From positions 744,001-808,000 of the forward strand of contig CP052876.1 in the NCBI GenBank assembly GCA_020881835.1: DNA of 64,000 nt. The letters are read 5' to 3'. Shown in pieces: positions 36,465 to 44,023 of this stretch (position 1 is its first letter; each line of letters opens with the position of its first letter). The position numbers and the translations under genes were made by a program. Source of the DNA: Kineosporiaceae bacterium SCSIO 59966 (GTDB taxonomy: Bacteria; Actinomycetota; Actinomycetes; Actinomycetales; SCSIO-59966). The notes below the pieces were generated by a model. That model worked only from the letters and a program-made list of their open reading frames with translations, was not told the DNA's origin and did no database searches.

Positions 36465-36713
36465 TCAGCCGGCGCGGCGGGCCCGGGCGTTGCGGCGCTT
36501 GAGCGCACGCCGCTCGTCCTCGGACATACCGCCCCAGACGCCGGCGTCCTGGCCGTTCTCGAGCGCCCACTTCAGGCAGCTCTCCACGACCTCACACCGC
36601 CGGCAGACCGCCTTGGCCTCCTCGATCTGCAGGAGCGCCGGGCCGGTGTTCCCGATCGGGAAGAACAGCTCCGGGTCCTCGTCGAGGCAGGCAGCGCGGT
36701 GGCGCCAGTCCAT
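36465..36713 (-). CDS. whiB1: WhiB1-type iron-sulfur regulator
   Basis: This is an 82-residue WhiB protein beginning MDWRHRAACLDEDPELFFP. The four cluster Cys residues are Cys9, Cys37, Cys40 and Cys46 (CRRCEVVESC), the turn motif is GVWGGMSEDERR (about 58-69), and a basic tail ends RRNARARRAG. Its length and N-terminus match WhiB1, the essential NO-sensitive [4Fe-4S] protein that binds the primary sigma factor. The ATG follows AAGGAG at somewhat long spacing. The leader contains a CRP-like palindrome and a terminator-like hairpin, described separately. Confidence 0.93.
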   Translation of the reverse strand: MDWRHRAACLDEDPELFFPIGNTGPALLQIEEAKAVCRRCEVVESCLKWALENGQDAGVWGGMSEDERRALKRRNARARRAG

Positions 36714-36737
36714 CAGTTCTCAGTCTCCTTCTCCGCT

Positions 36738-36753
36738 TGTGAACCATTTCACG
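36738..36753. promoter_or_regulatory. CRP-like binding site upstream of whiB1
   Basis: TGTGAACCATTTCACG matches the TGTGA-N6-TCACA site of cAMP receptor proteins at nine of ten defined bases. It starts 25 bases before the whiB1 start codon. In Mycobacterium tuberculosis whiB1 is directly controlled by CRP (Rv3676), so the same control is likely here. No crp gene lies in the window. Confidence 0.7.
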
Positions 36754-36766
36754 AGTGCTCACCCAC

Positions 36767-36795
36767 AAAAAGGCGCGCCATCGTCCAGGCGCGCC
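36767..36795 (-). terminator. Terminator-like hairpin with T5 tract in the whiB1 leader
   Basis: On the whiB1 strand GGCGCGCC, an 8-base loop TGGACGAT, and GGCGCGCC form a perfect 8-pair stem followed directly by TTTTT. It lies about 55 bases upstream of the start codon. A read-through or attenuation decision in the leader is possible; it could also simply block antisense or upstream transcription. Confidence 0.55.
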
Positions 36796-37059
36796 CCGCG
36801 TGACGTACCACCCTCGCAAGGTCCGGACGGTTACACAAGGGGTCGTGCCCAACATCACCCAGGTGTCGTCCTGAGTGCTTGCCCACAGACGGCCCGAGAC
36901 GTCGGCTGTCGCGTAACGCCACACTGACGTGCACGCCGACTCTAGAGCCGAACCCGGCGCCCCGCCAGACCATCCGCCGGGCAGGGTCCCGGGCGTGTCA
37001 CCTGTCGCAACGACGGGTCGGCGCGCCGTGTTCCGCCGGAGCCTGGCAGCCTGGGGCGG

Positions 37060-37470
37060 ATGAGCCAGCCCCCCGCCCCGGTACGCCGCCCGCCGCTGCA
37101 GGTCGCGGTCGTCGCCCTCGTCGCCCTCGAGGCCGGGATGCTGCTGGGCGTGGCGGTCTTCTACGTCGTGGGGATCGCGCGCGGCGCGGCCAGCGACGTC
37201 GTGGTCGCCGCGTTCACCGCCGCCCTCGCCGTGGTGGTCGGCGGTGCGCTCGGGGTGTTCGCCCGGGGACTGTGGGGGGGGCGCCGGTGGTCGCGCGCCC
37301 CGGTGGTGACGTGGAACCTGCTCGTCGGGTTCTCGGTGCTCAGCAGCGGGGGCTGGCGGACGCCGGTCGGCCTGGGTGTGCTCGTCGTCGCCGTCGTCGT
37401 CCTCGTCGCGGTGCTGTCGCCGACGGTGACCCGGGCGACGTCGTCCGCGGCCAACCCGCCGGTCACCTGA
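37060..37470 (+). CDS. Small four-helix membrane protein
   Basis: This is a 136-residue protein with four hydrophobic segments (about 15-40, 47-68, 83-97 and 103-122) and short charged loops such as RGLWGGRRWSR. It resembles the small integral membrane proteins of unknown function found throughout actinobacteria. ATG 37060 is the first start; no ribosome site stands out. It is divergent from whiB1 and convergent with the sigma-factor gene, 35 bases away. No specific function can be inferred. Confidence 0.7.
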   Translation: MSQPPAPVRRPPLQVAVVALVALEAGMLLGVAVFYVVGIARGAASDVVVAAFTAALAVVVGGALGVFARGLWGGRRWSRAPVVTWNLLVGFSVLSSGGWRTPVGLGVLVVAVVVLVAVLSPTVTRATSSAANPPVT

Positions 37471-37505
37471 CGGGGCGGTCGCCCGGGGCTCCCCGGTCGG
37501 GGGGC

Positions 37506-38315
37506 TCACCCCTGGTCGGCGCCCGGGTCGGTGAGGCCTTCGCGGAGCTGGGCGAGCGTGCGGCTCAGCAGCCGCGAGACGTGCATCTGGGAGATGCCGA
37601 CCTCGGCGGCGATCTGGGACTGGGACATCCCGCGGACGAACCGCAGCGCGAGGATGCGGCGCTCGCGGGCGGGCAGCTCCTCGAGCAGCGGGCGCAGCGC
37701 CTCCCGGTTCTCCACGGTCTCCAGGGCGGTGTCGTCCTCGGCGAGCCAGGACTGCGGGCCGTCGTCGGCGTCCGTCTCCAGCGGGACGGTGGAGTAGGCG
37801 CCCGCGGACTCCAGGGCCTCGAGCACCTGCTCGGGGTCGACGCCGACGCGCTGCGCGAGCTCGTCGACCGTGGGGGAGCGCCCGAGCTCCTGGGCGAGCA
37901 CGGCCCGGGACTCGGTGAGCGTGCGGGACAGCTCCTGGAGCCGCCGCGGGACCCGGACCGCCCAGCCGCGGTCCCGGAAGTGCCGGCGGATCTCCCCGAG
38001 GACGGTGGGGACCGCGAAGGAGGCGAACGCGTGGCCGCGCTCGGGCTCGAACCGGTCGACGGCCTTGAGCAGGCCGATCGTGCCGACCTGGACGAGGTCG
38101 TCCAGCGGCTCACCGCGGTCGGCGTACCGGCGGGCCAGGTGGTGCACGAGCGGCAGGTGGGCCTCGACGACCCGGTCGCGCAGCGCCCGGCGCTCGGGGT
38201 CGTGCTCGGTCATCGCGCACAGCCGGGCCAGGTCGGCGACCACCGCCGGGTCCTGCCCGTTGACGGGGCGTCCCCCGGTGCCGGTGTCGCGTGGCTGCGG
38301 CACCTCAGCGGTCAC
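37506..38315 (-). CDS. SigF/SigB-type alternative sigma factor
   Basis: This is a 269-residue sigma-70 family protein of the SigB/SigF/SigG group. Region 2 contains LVHHLARRYADRGEPLDDLVQ and GLLKAVDRFEPERGHAFASFAVPTVLGEIRRHFRD in part (the GEPLDDLVQVG and FASFAVPT motifs). Region 3 has VPRRLQELSRTL and SPTVDELAQRVGV. Region 4 has RERRILALRFVRGMSQSQIA and ISQMHVSRLLSRTLAQL. These factors direct stress and stationary-phase transcription. GTG 38315 is preferred because of GGGAGG seven bases upstream; GTG 38345 is an in-frame alternative. The RsbW-like gene lies directly upstream. Confidence 0.93.
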   Translation of the reverse strand: MTAEVPQPRDTGTGGRPVNGQDPAVVADLARLCAMTEHDPERRALRDRVVEAHLPLVHHLARRYADRGEPLDDLVQVGTIGLLKAVDRFEPERGHAFASFAVPTVLGEIRRHFRDRGWAVRVPRRLQELSRTLTESRAVLAQELGRSPTVDELAQRVGVDPEQVLEALESAGAYSTVPLETDADDGPQSWLAEDDTALETVENREALRPLLEELPARERRILALRFVRGMSQSQIAAEVGISQMHVSRLLSRTLAQLREGLTDPGADQG

Positions 38316-38328
38316 GAGCGGGCCTCCC

Positions 38329-38367
38329 TCACGCTCGTCCGTCACGCTCGTCCGTCACCCTCGTCGG
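38329..38367 (-). repeat. 13-base tandem repeat at the anti-sigma/sigma junction
   Basis: TCACGCTCGTCCG is present at 38329-38341 and 38342-38354, with a degenerate third copy to 38367. The third copy contains the anti-sigma stop codon. Each copy reads GTGA on the coding strand, so the duplication multiplies potential GTG starts and changes spacing between the two genes by 13 bases, out of frame. Confidence 0.85.
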
Positions 38368-38765
38368 ACCCGACGGTGCCGCAGCGTGATGGAGCTGGAG
38401 CCGTTCCCGGACTCGGTGTCGATCTCGCCGGCCAGCGCCTCGAGCACCGCCCAGGCGAAGCTCGAGCGCTCCGGCAGGGTGGTGGCCGGGCCGGTCACCC
38501 GGACCTGCAGGACGTCGTCGCCGAGGTCGAACGCGGCCCGCAGCGGCGCTCGGGTCTGCGGACCGGCGCCGGCACCGGGGTCGTCGGCGGGGTCCCCGCC
38601 GACGCCGAGCAGCAGCGCGCACGCCTCGTCGACGGCGATGCGCAGGTCCTCGATCTCGTCGAGGGTGAGGTCCATCCGGGCGGCCAGCCCTGCCGTCGCC
38701 GTCCGCAGCACGGCGAGGTAGGCCGGGTCGGTCGGCACCTCCAGCTCGACCCGGTCGGTGCTCAC
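38355..38765 (-). CDS. RsbW-like anti-sigma factor (HATPase domain)
   Basis: This is a 136-residue GHKL-type protein. It reads VSTDRVELEVPTDPAYLAVLRTATAGLA at the N-terminus, then LDEIEDLRIAVDEACALLL, in which the N-box-like EDLRIAVDEA is the family hallmark of RsbW/UsfX proteins. A short strand region and a degenerate C-terminal part follow, with no clear G1/G2 boxes. It probably holds the downstream SigF-like factor inactive. GTG 38765 (GAGGGA seven bases upstream) is preferred; ATG 38795 is an alternative ten residues longer. No anti-anti-sigma gene is adjacent. Confidence 0.85.
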   Translation of the reverse strand: MSTDRVELEVPTDPAYLAVLRTATAGLAARMDLTLDEIEDLRIAVDEACALLLGVGGDPADDPGAGAGPQTRAPLRAAFDLGDDVLQVRVTGPATTLPERSSFAWAVLEALAGEIDTESGNGSSSITLRHRRVRRG

Positions 38766-38859
38766 GGGGGTGTCCCTCGACGTCACGGGGACCATGGTGA
38801 CCGGTTCCGCCGGGGACGGCGACCGCGCATCCGGCGGCCGGTGCTCAGGCGGCCGGTGC

Positions 38860-39396
38860 TCAGGCGGGTGCGGCGCCGAGCGACTGCAGCGCCTCGCCCT
38901 CCAGCCGCCAGGTGGTCCACTCCTGCAGCGGCGCGGCGCCCAGCGACCGGTAGAAGCCGTGGGCGGGGCTGTTCCAGTCCAGCACCGCCCACTCCAGCCG
39001 GGTCCAGCCGCGGGCCGTGCACTCGGCGGCCAGCGCCTGCAGGAGGGCGCGGCCGAGGCCCCGCCCGCGGTGCTGCGGACGGACGTAGAGGTCCTCGAGC
39101 CAGATGCCGTGCCTGCCCCGCCAGGTGGAGTAGCTGACGAACCACAGCGCCATGCCCACGACGGCGGTCTCCACGACGTCGCTGTCCACGACGTGGGGGC
39201 CGCCGCCGGCCACCTCGACGACGTGGCAGTGCACCCGAGGGTCCGGCCCGAACAACGCGTCGGCGAGGTCCTGCGCCGTCCCCTCCACGGCGTCCGGCTC
39301 CCTCTCGTAGGCGGCGAGCTCGCGGACCAGGGCGTCGACGGCGGTGACGTCGTCCGGGCGGGCGGGGCGGACGCGCCAGGCAGGGGTCGTGGTCAC
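38860..39396 (-). CDS. GNAT N-acetyltransferase
   Basis: This is a 178-residue GNAT protein. It shows VRPARPDDVTAVDALVRELAAYE, typical of the diamine/polyamine acetyltransferase subgroup, then FVSYSTWRGRHGIWLEDLYVRP and the acetyl-CoA loop QHRGRGLGRALLQALA. The C-terminus has RLEWAVLDWNSPAHGFYRSLGA. This pattern is close to spermidine/diamine N-acetyltransferases; the substrate is not proven. GTG 39396 is the start; a longer frame upstream overlaps the EccC-like gene. Confidence 0.87.
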   Translation of the reverse strand: MTTTPAWRVRPARPDDVTAVDALVRELAAYEREPDAVEGTAQDLADALFGPDPRVHCHVVEVAGGGPHVVDSDVVETAVVGMALWFVSYSTWRGRHGIWLEDLYVRPQHRGRGLGRALLQALAAECTARGWTRLEWAVLDWNSPAHGFYRSLGAAPLQEWTTWRLEGEALQSLGAAPA

Positions 39397-39412
39397 CGGG
39401 TCAGCATGCCGG

Positions 39413-42400
39413 TCACCTGCCGCGGTGGACGACGCCGGGCAGGTCGGCGACCTGAACCGGGTGCGCCCTTCCCTGCTGGACGAGCCAGCCGCGACCCGGG
39501 CGGGCGGTGACGGCGCGCGGCACCCGGACGCCGAGCGCGTCGCCGTCGGCGTAGCCGGTCGGGCACAGCAGCAGCCCGGTGCGGCTGCGGCGCAGCTCCG
39601 GGACGGTGCCGCGGAACCGGCCGGCGAGGTCACCGGGGTCACCGGCGACGACCACGCCGCCGCCGGCGGCGAGGTGCCGGGCGAGCTGGTCGTCGGCTCC
39701 GGTGGTGTCGAGGTCGCGGGTCTCGTCGACCAGCACGGTGACCTCGGGGCCGAGCTCGGCCAGCAGCGTGCGCAGGCGCTCGACGTCCCCGGGGGAGACG
39801 ACGGCGTCCGTGGGGACGGTCGTCGCCGCCGGAGAGTCCGGTGAGGCCAGGACGACGACGCGGCGGCTCGGGCGGTCCAGCTGCCGGGCCAGGACCGCCA
39901 GGGCCGTCGAGCGGCCGGACCCGGGCGGTCCGGCGACCAGGAGCCGGCGGCACTGCGCGCGGGACAGGCCGACGACGCGGGCGTCGTCCCCGCCGATGCC
40001 GACCGGCACCTCGACGCCCGGTGCGGCGTCCAGGTCGGTCACGGCGACCTCGTCCGGCAGCGCCCGCAGCCGGAACGGGGGGTGCGGGTTCGTGCCGGCG
40101 GCCGGGTCTGTGGAGACGGCGGGGTCGCGCTCGACCTGCGGGTCGGGCCAGGCCGCGGCCGCGAGGACCTGCACCTCCAGGCTCCGGTCGCCGGTGAGCC
40201 ACAGCCCGCGCCCCGGGGGCATCCTCGACGGCAGGGCGGAGGGGTCGGCGCCGGCCAGGACGGCGTCCGCCGGGTCACTTGTCCGCAGCAGCAGCCGCGC
40301 CGTGAACGCCCCGGCCGCGCGGCCCGTGGTGAGCGCCCGCTCCCCGGTCACGACGCTGCTGACGGCGACGGCCGGTCCCTCCCGGACGACGTGCAGCAGG
40401 TCGTCCACGACGTCGGCCCGGTCGGCGGCCTCCAGCTCGCGGACCAGGACGTCCCAGCCGTCGACGAGGAGCACGAGCGGGCTCGCCGTCGCGGGGTCCT
40501 GGCGCCGGCGGCGCACCTCCGTCAGCAGGGAGGTCGCCAGGCGTCCCAGCAGGTCGGGGTCGTCCCGGCGCAACAAGGCCGCCGTGTGCGGCAGCGACCG
40601 TAGCGGCTGCAGAGCGGCGTCCGGTCCTGCGACGACGTAGAGGTGCACGGTGCCGTGCGCCCGGCCGGCAGCCGCCTGTGCGGCCGCCAGGACGGTGCCC
40701 GTGCGGCCCGACCGGGGGGCTCCGATGACGGCGAGCGCCGTCCCGGGCCGGAGCGGCAGGGTCACCGGCGGACGGCTCCCCGTCTGCGGGGAGTCGCCGA
40801 GCCCGAGCACCAGCGCGGGCACGTCGTGCTCGGGTGCCAGGTGGCTGCCGGCTGCGGCTGGGTCGTACGCCGCGACTGGGTCGTACGCCGCGACTGGGTC
40901 GTACGCCGCGACTGGGTCGTACGCCGTGGCCATGTCCTCGGGGGTGAGCACCTCCGGCAGCGGCGGCAGCCACAGGCCGCTCGGCGCCCGCCGACCGGAG
41001 CGGGCCGCAGCCTCGGACACGGCGGCGACGATGCGAGCCAGGTCGCTCGGTCCCGGCGGGGAGACGGACGCGTGGGAGGCCTGGCCGGGCCGGTCGTGCT
41101 GGACGGCGCGGCCGGCGTCCAGCAGCCGCACCTGCGGTCGGTCGTCGGCGCCCTCCGTCCGGCCGCCCACGTGCGCGCTCTGGAACGGCACCAGCGAGCC
41201 GGCACCCGTGCGCAGCACCCCGCGGCCGGGTCGGCGCGGGTCGATCGCCGCGGCGTCCGGTGCCTCGACGACGTCCACGGAGTCGCTGCGGTCCCTGACC
41301 CGCAACGCGATCCGCAGGTTGACGTTCGCCGCGATGTCCGGGGTGACCACCCCGGCCGGTCGTTGGGTGGCCAGCACGAGGTGCAGCCCGAGGGAGCGCC
41401 CGACGGCGGCCAGCCGCACGAGCCCGGCGACGAAGTCCGGCAGCTCGTCGGCCAGCACCCGGAACTCGTCGACGACGATCATCAGGCGCGGCAACGGGTC
41501 GCGGTCCGGCAGGTCGCGGTAGCCGTCGAGGTCACGGGCACCGGCCTCGCGGAGCAGCCGCTCGCGCCGGCGGACCTCGGCGCCGAGCGCGACCAGGGCA
41601 CGGCGCGTGAGGTGCTCGTCGAGGTCGGTGACCAGGCCGACGGTGTGCGGCAGGTCGGCGCACTCGGCGAACGCCGACCCGCCCTTGTAGTCGATGAGCA
41701 GAAAGGTGAGCTCGTCCGGTGGGACCGTGGCCGCCAGGGACGCCAGCAGGGTCCGCAACAGCTCCGACTTGCCGGCACCGGTCGTGCCGCCGACGAGGGC
41801 GTGCGGTCCGTCGACTCGCAGGTCCGGGGCCAGCGGCCCGTCCGTCCCCGCGCCGATCAGCGGCTGCAGCGCGCCGCTGCTGCGTGACCACACCGCGGCG
41901 ACGGCCTCGGCGTCCAGCGGGTCGGTCCCGGTGCGCCGCAACAGGTCCACGAGACTGACGGAGTCGGGCAGCGCCGGACCGTCCTGGCTGGTGCCGTCCC
42001 GCAGCGGCGCCAGCGAGCGGGCCACGGCGTGCGACCAGCCAGTGCTCACGACGTCCGCGACGACGTGCCCGCCGTCGGCTGTGTCGATGGGGTCGTCGGG
42101 GTCGTGAGGGTCGGCTGTGTCGACGACGTCCGGTCGGTCGGTGGCCAGCCGGACCCGCAGACGGCCGCGGCTGGTCGCCACCGCCTCCACCGTCGCGGCG
42201 CACTCGATCGGCAGGCCGGCGGGGTCGGCGTCCCGGCAGACGACGAGGACGCCGACCGCCGGACCGTCTCGCAGCAGGTCGGTGACACCGGGCACGTGGG
42301 CCAGCGCCTGGTACCCGTCCAGGACGACGACGTGCCGGCGTCCGGACCACGTCGCCGGGCCGGACCCGGAAGGGGCCTGCCGGCGGCCGGCCACCTCCGC

Positions 42401-43804
42401 GCGCAGCTCCTCGACGACGGCGCCGGCGTCTCGCGCTCCGTCGAGGTGCTCGCGGACCGCTGCCGGCACGTGCGGCAGCCACCGGGCCCACGCCCAGGCC
42501 CTGCCCGCTGCACGGTCGGGGCAGACGATCCACAGCGACGTGTCCCGCGGGCTCTGGAGGACGGCCAGACCCAGGACGGCGAACCGCAGCACCCCGGCCA
42601 GGTCCGGGGTGCCGCCGGCCATCCCGACCACGCCGAGGTCGGCCAGCGGCACCGCGACCGGGACGTCCGGACAGCTCAGCAGGCTCTCGTCGTCCGGGCC
42701 CTTCAGGTCGTCCGGGCCCTTCAGCCGGACCCGGGAGCGAGCCCGGCCGGTGCCGACCCGCAGCAGCAGGTCGTCGGCGTCCCCCGGACGGCGCTCCCAC
42801 AGCCGGACCGACGGCGTCCCGGCCGCGACGGCGAGCGTCGGTGCGTCCGGGGCCAGCAGCCGCCGGCGGCGGCTCTCCGCGGCGACCGCCTCCTGGGCCC
42901 GTCGGCGGACGTCCGCGAGCTCGCGCTCGTACCGCTCCAGCGCGGCCCGGTGGGTCCGGCGGGCACCACGCCGGTCCGACACCACGGACCCGAGTACCAG
43001 CACCGGCGAGGTGAGGCCGAGCAGCAGCGCGAAGGGCGACCACAGCAGGGCCATCGGGATGCTCACCGCCAGGGGGAGGAGCGCCGTCAGCCACGGCACC
43101 GGGCGGTGCTCCGGTGGCGCCGGTTCCGCCGGCACCGTCAGCGTGACGTCCTCGAGGGCGGGGACGACCCGGGGTGCCCGGCCCACCTCCACCGTCCCCT
43201 CGCCGGTCGGGTGGCACACCGCGACCCGGTACTCCGGTGCCCGGACCACCAGCGTGGTCGACCCCAGCCGCAGGCGGGCCCCGGGGCGGACCCGGGCACC
43301 GGCGTCACCCACGGCGACCCCGTCCACGGCGGTGCCGTTCGCGGAGCCGACGTCGCTGGCGAGCACGCCCTGGGGTGACACCTCCAGGACGAGGTGCTGG
43401 CGGGAGACGTCGGGGTCGGTGAGGCGCAGGTCCGCGTCCGCTGCGCGGCCCACCCGGTGGGTGCCGGGGCGCAGCAGGTGGACGAGGCCGGCGTCCGGGC
43501 CCTCGACGACGTGCAGCTCACCGAGCCCTCGCCGGTCCCGGCGCAGTCCCCAGGCCGTGGTCGGGTCGTCGTCCGGGGCGGTGCCGGTGACCAGCAGTGC
43601 GCCCTCGGTCAGCGGGGGCGCTCCGAGCACGTCGTTGTCCGCGACCGGCCGGCCTGCCACCCACACCGGTCCCGGCGGCGTCCCGGTGGCGGCGAGCAGG
43701 TCGGCCCGGACGGCGCCGAACGGCGTGCCAGGGCGCGCCCGGACGACGACGTCGACGTCCGGGCGGCCGCCCTGCCGCCGGGTCAGCGTCCAGCGCAGCT
43801 CCAC
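39413..43804 (-). CDS. Orphan FHA-FtsK/SpoIIIE ATPase (EccC/EssC-like)
   Basis: This is a 1463-residue protein. An FHA domain (about 95-185) shows HRVGRAADADLRL, VSRQHLVLEV and SANGTAVDG, the phosphothreonine-binding GR, SxxH and NGT residues. Two membrane helices follow (about 235-280, PWLTALLPLAVSIPMALLW). Three FtsK/SpoIIIE-type ATPase domains come next. The first has a full Walker A GGTTGAGKS (Lys679) and Walker B LMIVVDEF. The second (GAPRSGRTG, Arg1034) and third (GPPGSGRST, Arg1298) have Arg in place of the P-loop Lys. This is the architecture of type VII secretion motor proteins, but no other T7SS gene or WXG100 gene is nearby. Two 18-base tandem repeats lie inside it. Confidence 0.88.
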   Translation of the reverse strand: MELRWTLTRRQGGRPDVDVVVRARPGTPFGAVRADLLAATGTPPGPVWVAGRPVADNDVLGAPPLTEGALLVTGTAPDDDPTTAWGLRRDRRGLGELHVVEGPDAGLVHLLRPGTHRVGRAADADLRLTDPDVSRQHLVLEVSPQGVLASDVGSANGTAVDGVAVGDAGARVRPGARLRLGSTTLVVRAPEYRVAVCHPTGEGTVEVGRAPRVVPALEDVTLTVPAEPAPPEHRPVPWLTALLPLAVSIPMALLWSPFALLLGLTSPVLVLGSVVSDRRGARRTHRAALERYERELADVRRRAQEAVAAESRRRRLLAPDAPTLAVAAGTPSVRLWERRPGDADDLLLRVGTGRARSRVRLKGPDDLKGPDDESLLSCPDVPVAVPLADLGVVGMAGGTPDLAGVLRFAVLGLAVLQSPRDTSLWIVCPDRAAGRAWAWARWLPHVPAAVREHLDGARDAGAVVEELRAEVAGRRQAPSGSGPATWSGRRHVVVLDGYQALAHVPGVTDLLRDGPAVGVLVVCRDADPAGLPIECAATVEAVATSRGRLRVRLATDRPDVVDTADPHDPDDPIDTADGGHVVADVVSTGWSHAVARSLAPLRDGTSQDGPALPDSVSLVDLLRRTGTDPLDAEAVAAVWSRSSGALQPLIGAGTDGPLAPDLRVDGPHALVGGTTGAGKSELLRTLLASLAATVPPDELTFLLIDYKGGSAFAECADLPHTVGLVTDLDEHLTRRALVALGAEVRRRERLLREAGARDLDGYRDLPDRDPLPRLMIVVDEFRVLADELPDFVAGLVRLAAVGRSLGLHLVLATQRPAGVVTPDIAANVNLRIALRVRDRSDSVDVVEAPDAAAIDPRRPGRGVLRTGAGSLVPFQSAHVGGRTEGADDRPQVRLLDAGRAVQHDRPGQASHASVSPPGPSDLARIVAAVSEAAARSGRRAPSGLWLPPLPEVLTPEDMATAYDPVAAYDPVAAYDPVAAYDPAAAGSHLAPEHDVPALVLGLGDSPQTGSRPPVTLPLRPGTALAVIGAPRSGRTGTVLAAAQAAAGRAHGTVHLYVVAGPDAALQPLRSLPHTAALLRRDDPDLLGRLATSLLTEVRRRRQDPATASPLVLLVDGWDVLVRELEAADRADVVDDLLHVVREGPAVAVSSVVTGERALTTGRAAGAFTARLLLRTSDPADAVLAGADPSALPSRMPPGRGLWLTGDRSLEVQVLAAAAWPDPQVERDPAVSTDPAAGTNPHPPFRLRALPDEVAVTDLDAAPGVEVPVGIGGDDARVVGLSRAQCRRLLVAGPPGSGRSTALAVLARQLDRPSRRVVVLASPDSPAATTVPTDAVVSPGDVERLRTLLAELGPEVTVLVDETRDLDTTGADDQLARHLAAGGGVVVAGDPGDLAGRFRGTVPELRRSRTGLLLCPTGYADGDALGVRVPRAVTARPGRGWLVQQGRAHPVQVADLPGVVHRGR
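40857..40926 (-). repeat. 18-base tandem repeat encoding AYDPVA, four copies
   Basis: GACTGGGTCGTACGCCGC is repeated at 40874, 40892 and 40910, with a partial copy before. It encodes a run of AYDPVA hexapeptides between ATPase domains 1 and 2 of the EccC-like protein; copy number can change without frameshift. Confidence 0.9.
42689..42724 (-). repeat. 18-base perfect tandem duplication encoding LKGPDD
   Basis: GTCGTCCGGGCCCTTCAG is present twice head to tail (42689-42706 and 42707-42724), giving LKGPDDLKGPDD in the linker before the first ATPase domain of the EccC-like protein. Confidence 0.9.
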
Positions 43805-43877
43805 GTGGCGAAGGGTGGCAGCGACGCGGGTCCGTCCGCGCCCGCCCTGTGGACAACCCCCCCGACGCCCCCCTCCT

Positions 43878-43901
43878 CGTGATCATGCAATCCCGCCACC
43901 C
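43878..43901 (+). repeat. GATCATGCAATCCCGCC element, forward copy
   Basis: GTGATCATGCAATCCCGCC plus ACCC, preceded by CCCCCTCCTC. It lies between the EccC-like gene start and palindrome copy C. Confidence 0.93.
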
Positions 43902-43934
43902 TCTGCCCGCCACCCATTGCCCCCGCCACCCACT

Positions 43935-43997
43935 CGCAGAATGCTGGGTTGGTGGCGCAACACGCCGGCAGATGACGGACGAATCCAGCATTCTGCG
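43935..43997. repeat. Palindrome copy C, perfect 13-base inverted ends
   Basis: The ends CGCAGAATGCTGG and CCAGCATTCTGCG are perfect inverted repeats of 13 bases; the inner part has GGCGCAACACGCC, the conserved hairpin with one change. This is the best preserved of the three copies and fills the space between the EccC-like and epimerase genes. Confidence 0.92.
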
Positions 43998-44023
43998 GGT
44001 GGTCTCGCTACCTGGCCTGGTGG

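Larger units (their letters stand above)
36714..37059. other. whiB1 leader and divergent promoter region
   Basis: This 346-base stretch separates whiB1 from a divergent membrane-protein gene and is the least GC-rich part of its neighbourhood. It contains the CRP-like site (36738), the hairpin with a T tract on the whiB1 strand (36767-36795), and a direct repeat GAGTGCT-N2-CCCAC at 36753-36766 and 36873-36886 whose AGCACTC half resembles half of a HrcA/CIRCE operator. No further gene is seen. The transcription start for whiB1 cannot be assigned with confidence. Confidence 0.7.

Noticed and set aside
37471-37505. Terminator between the small membrane protein and the sigma gene
   Set aside because: Only a weak CCCC-GGTC-GGGG stem is visible, too short to call.
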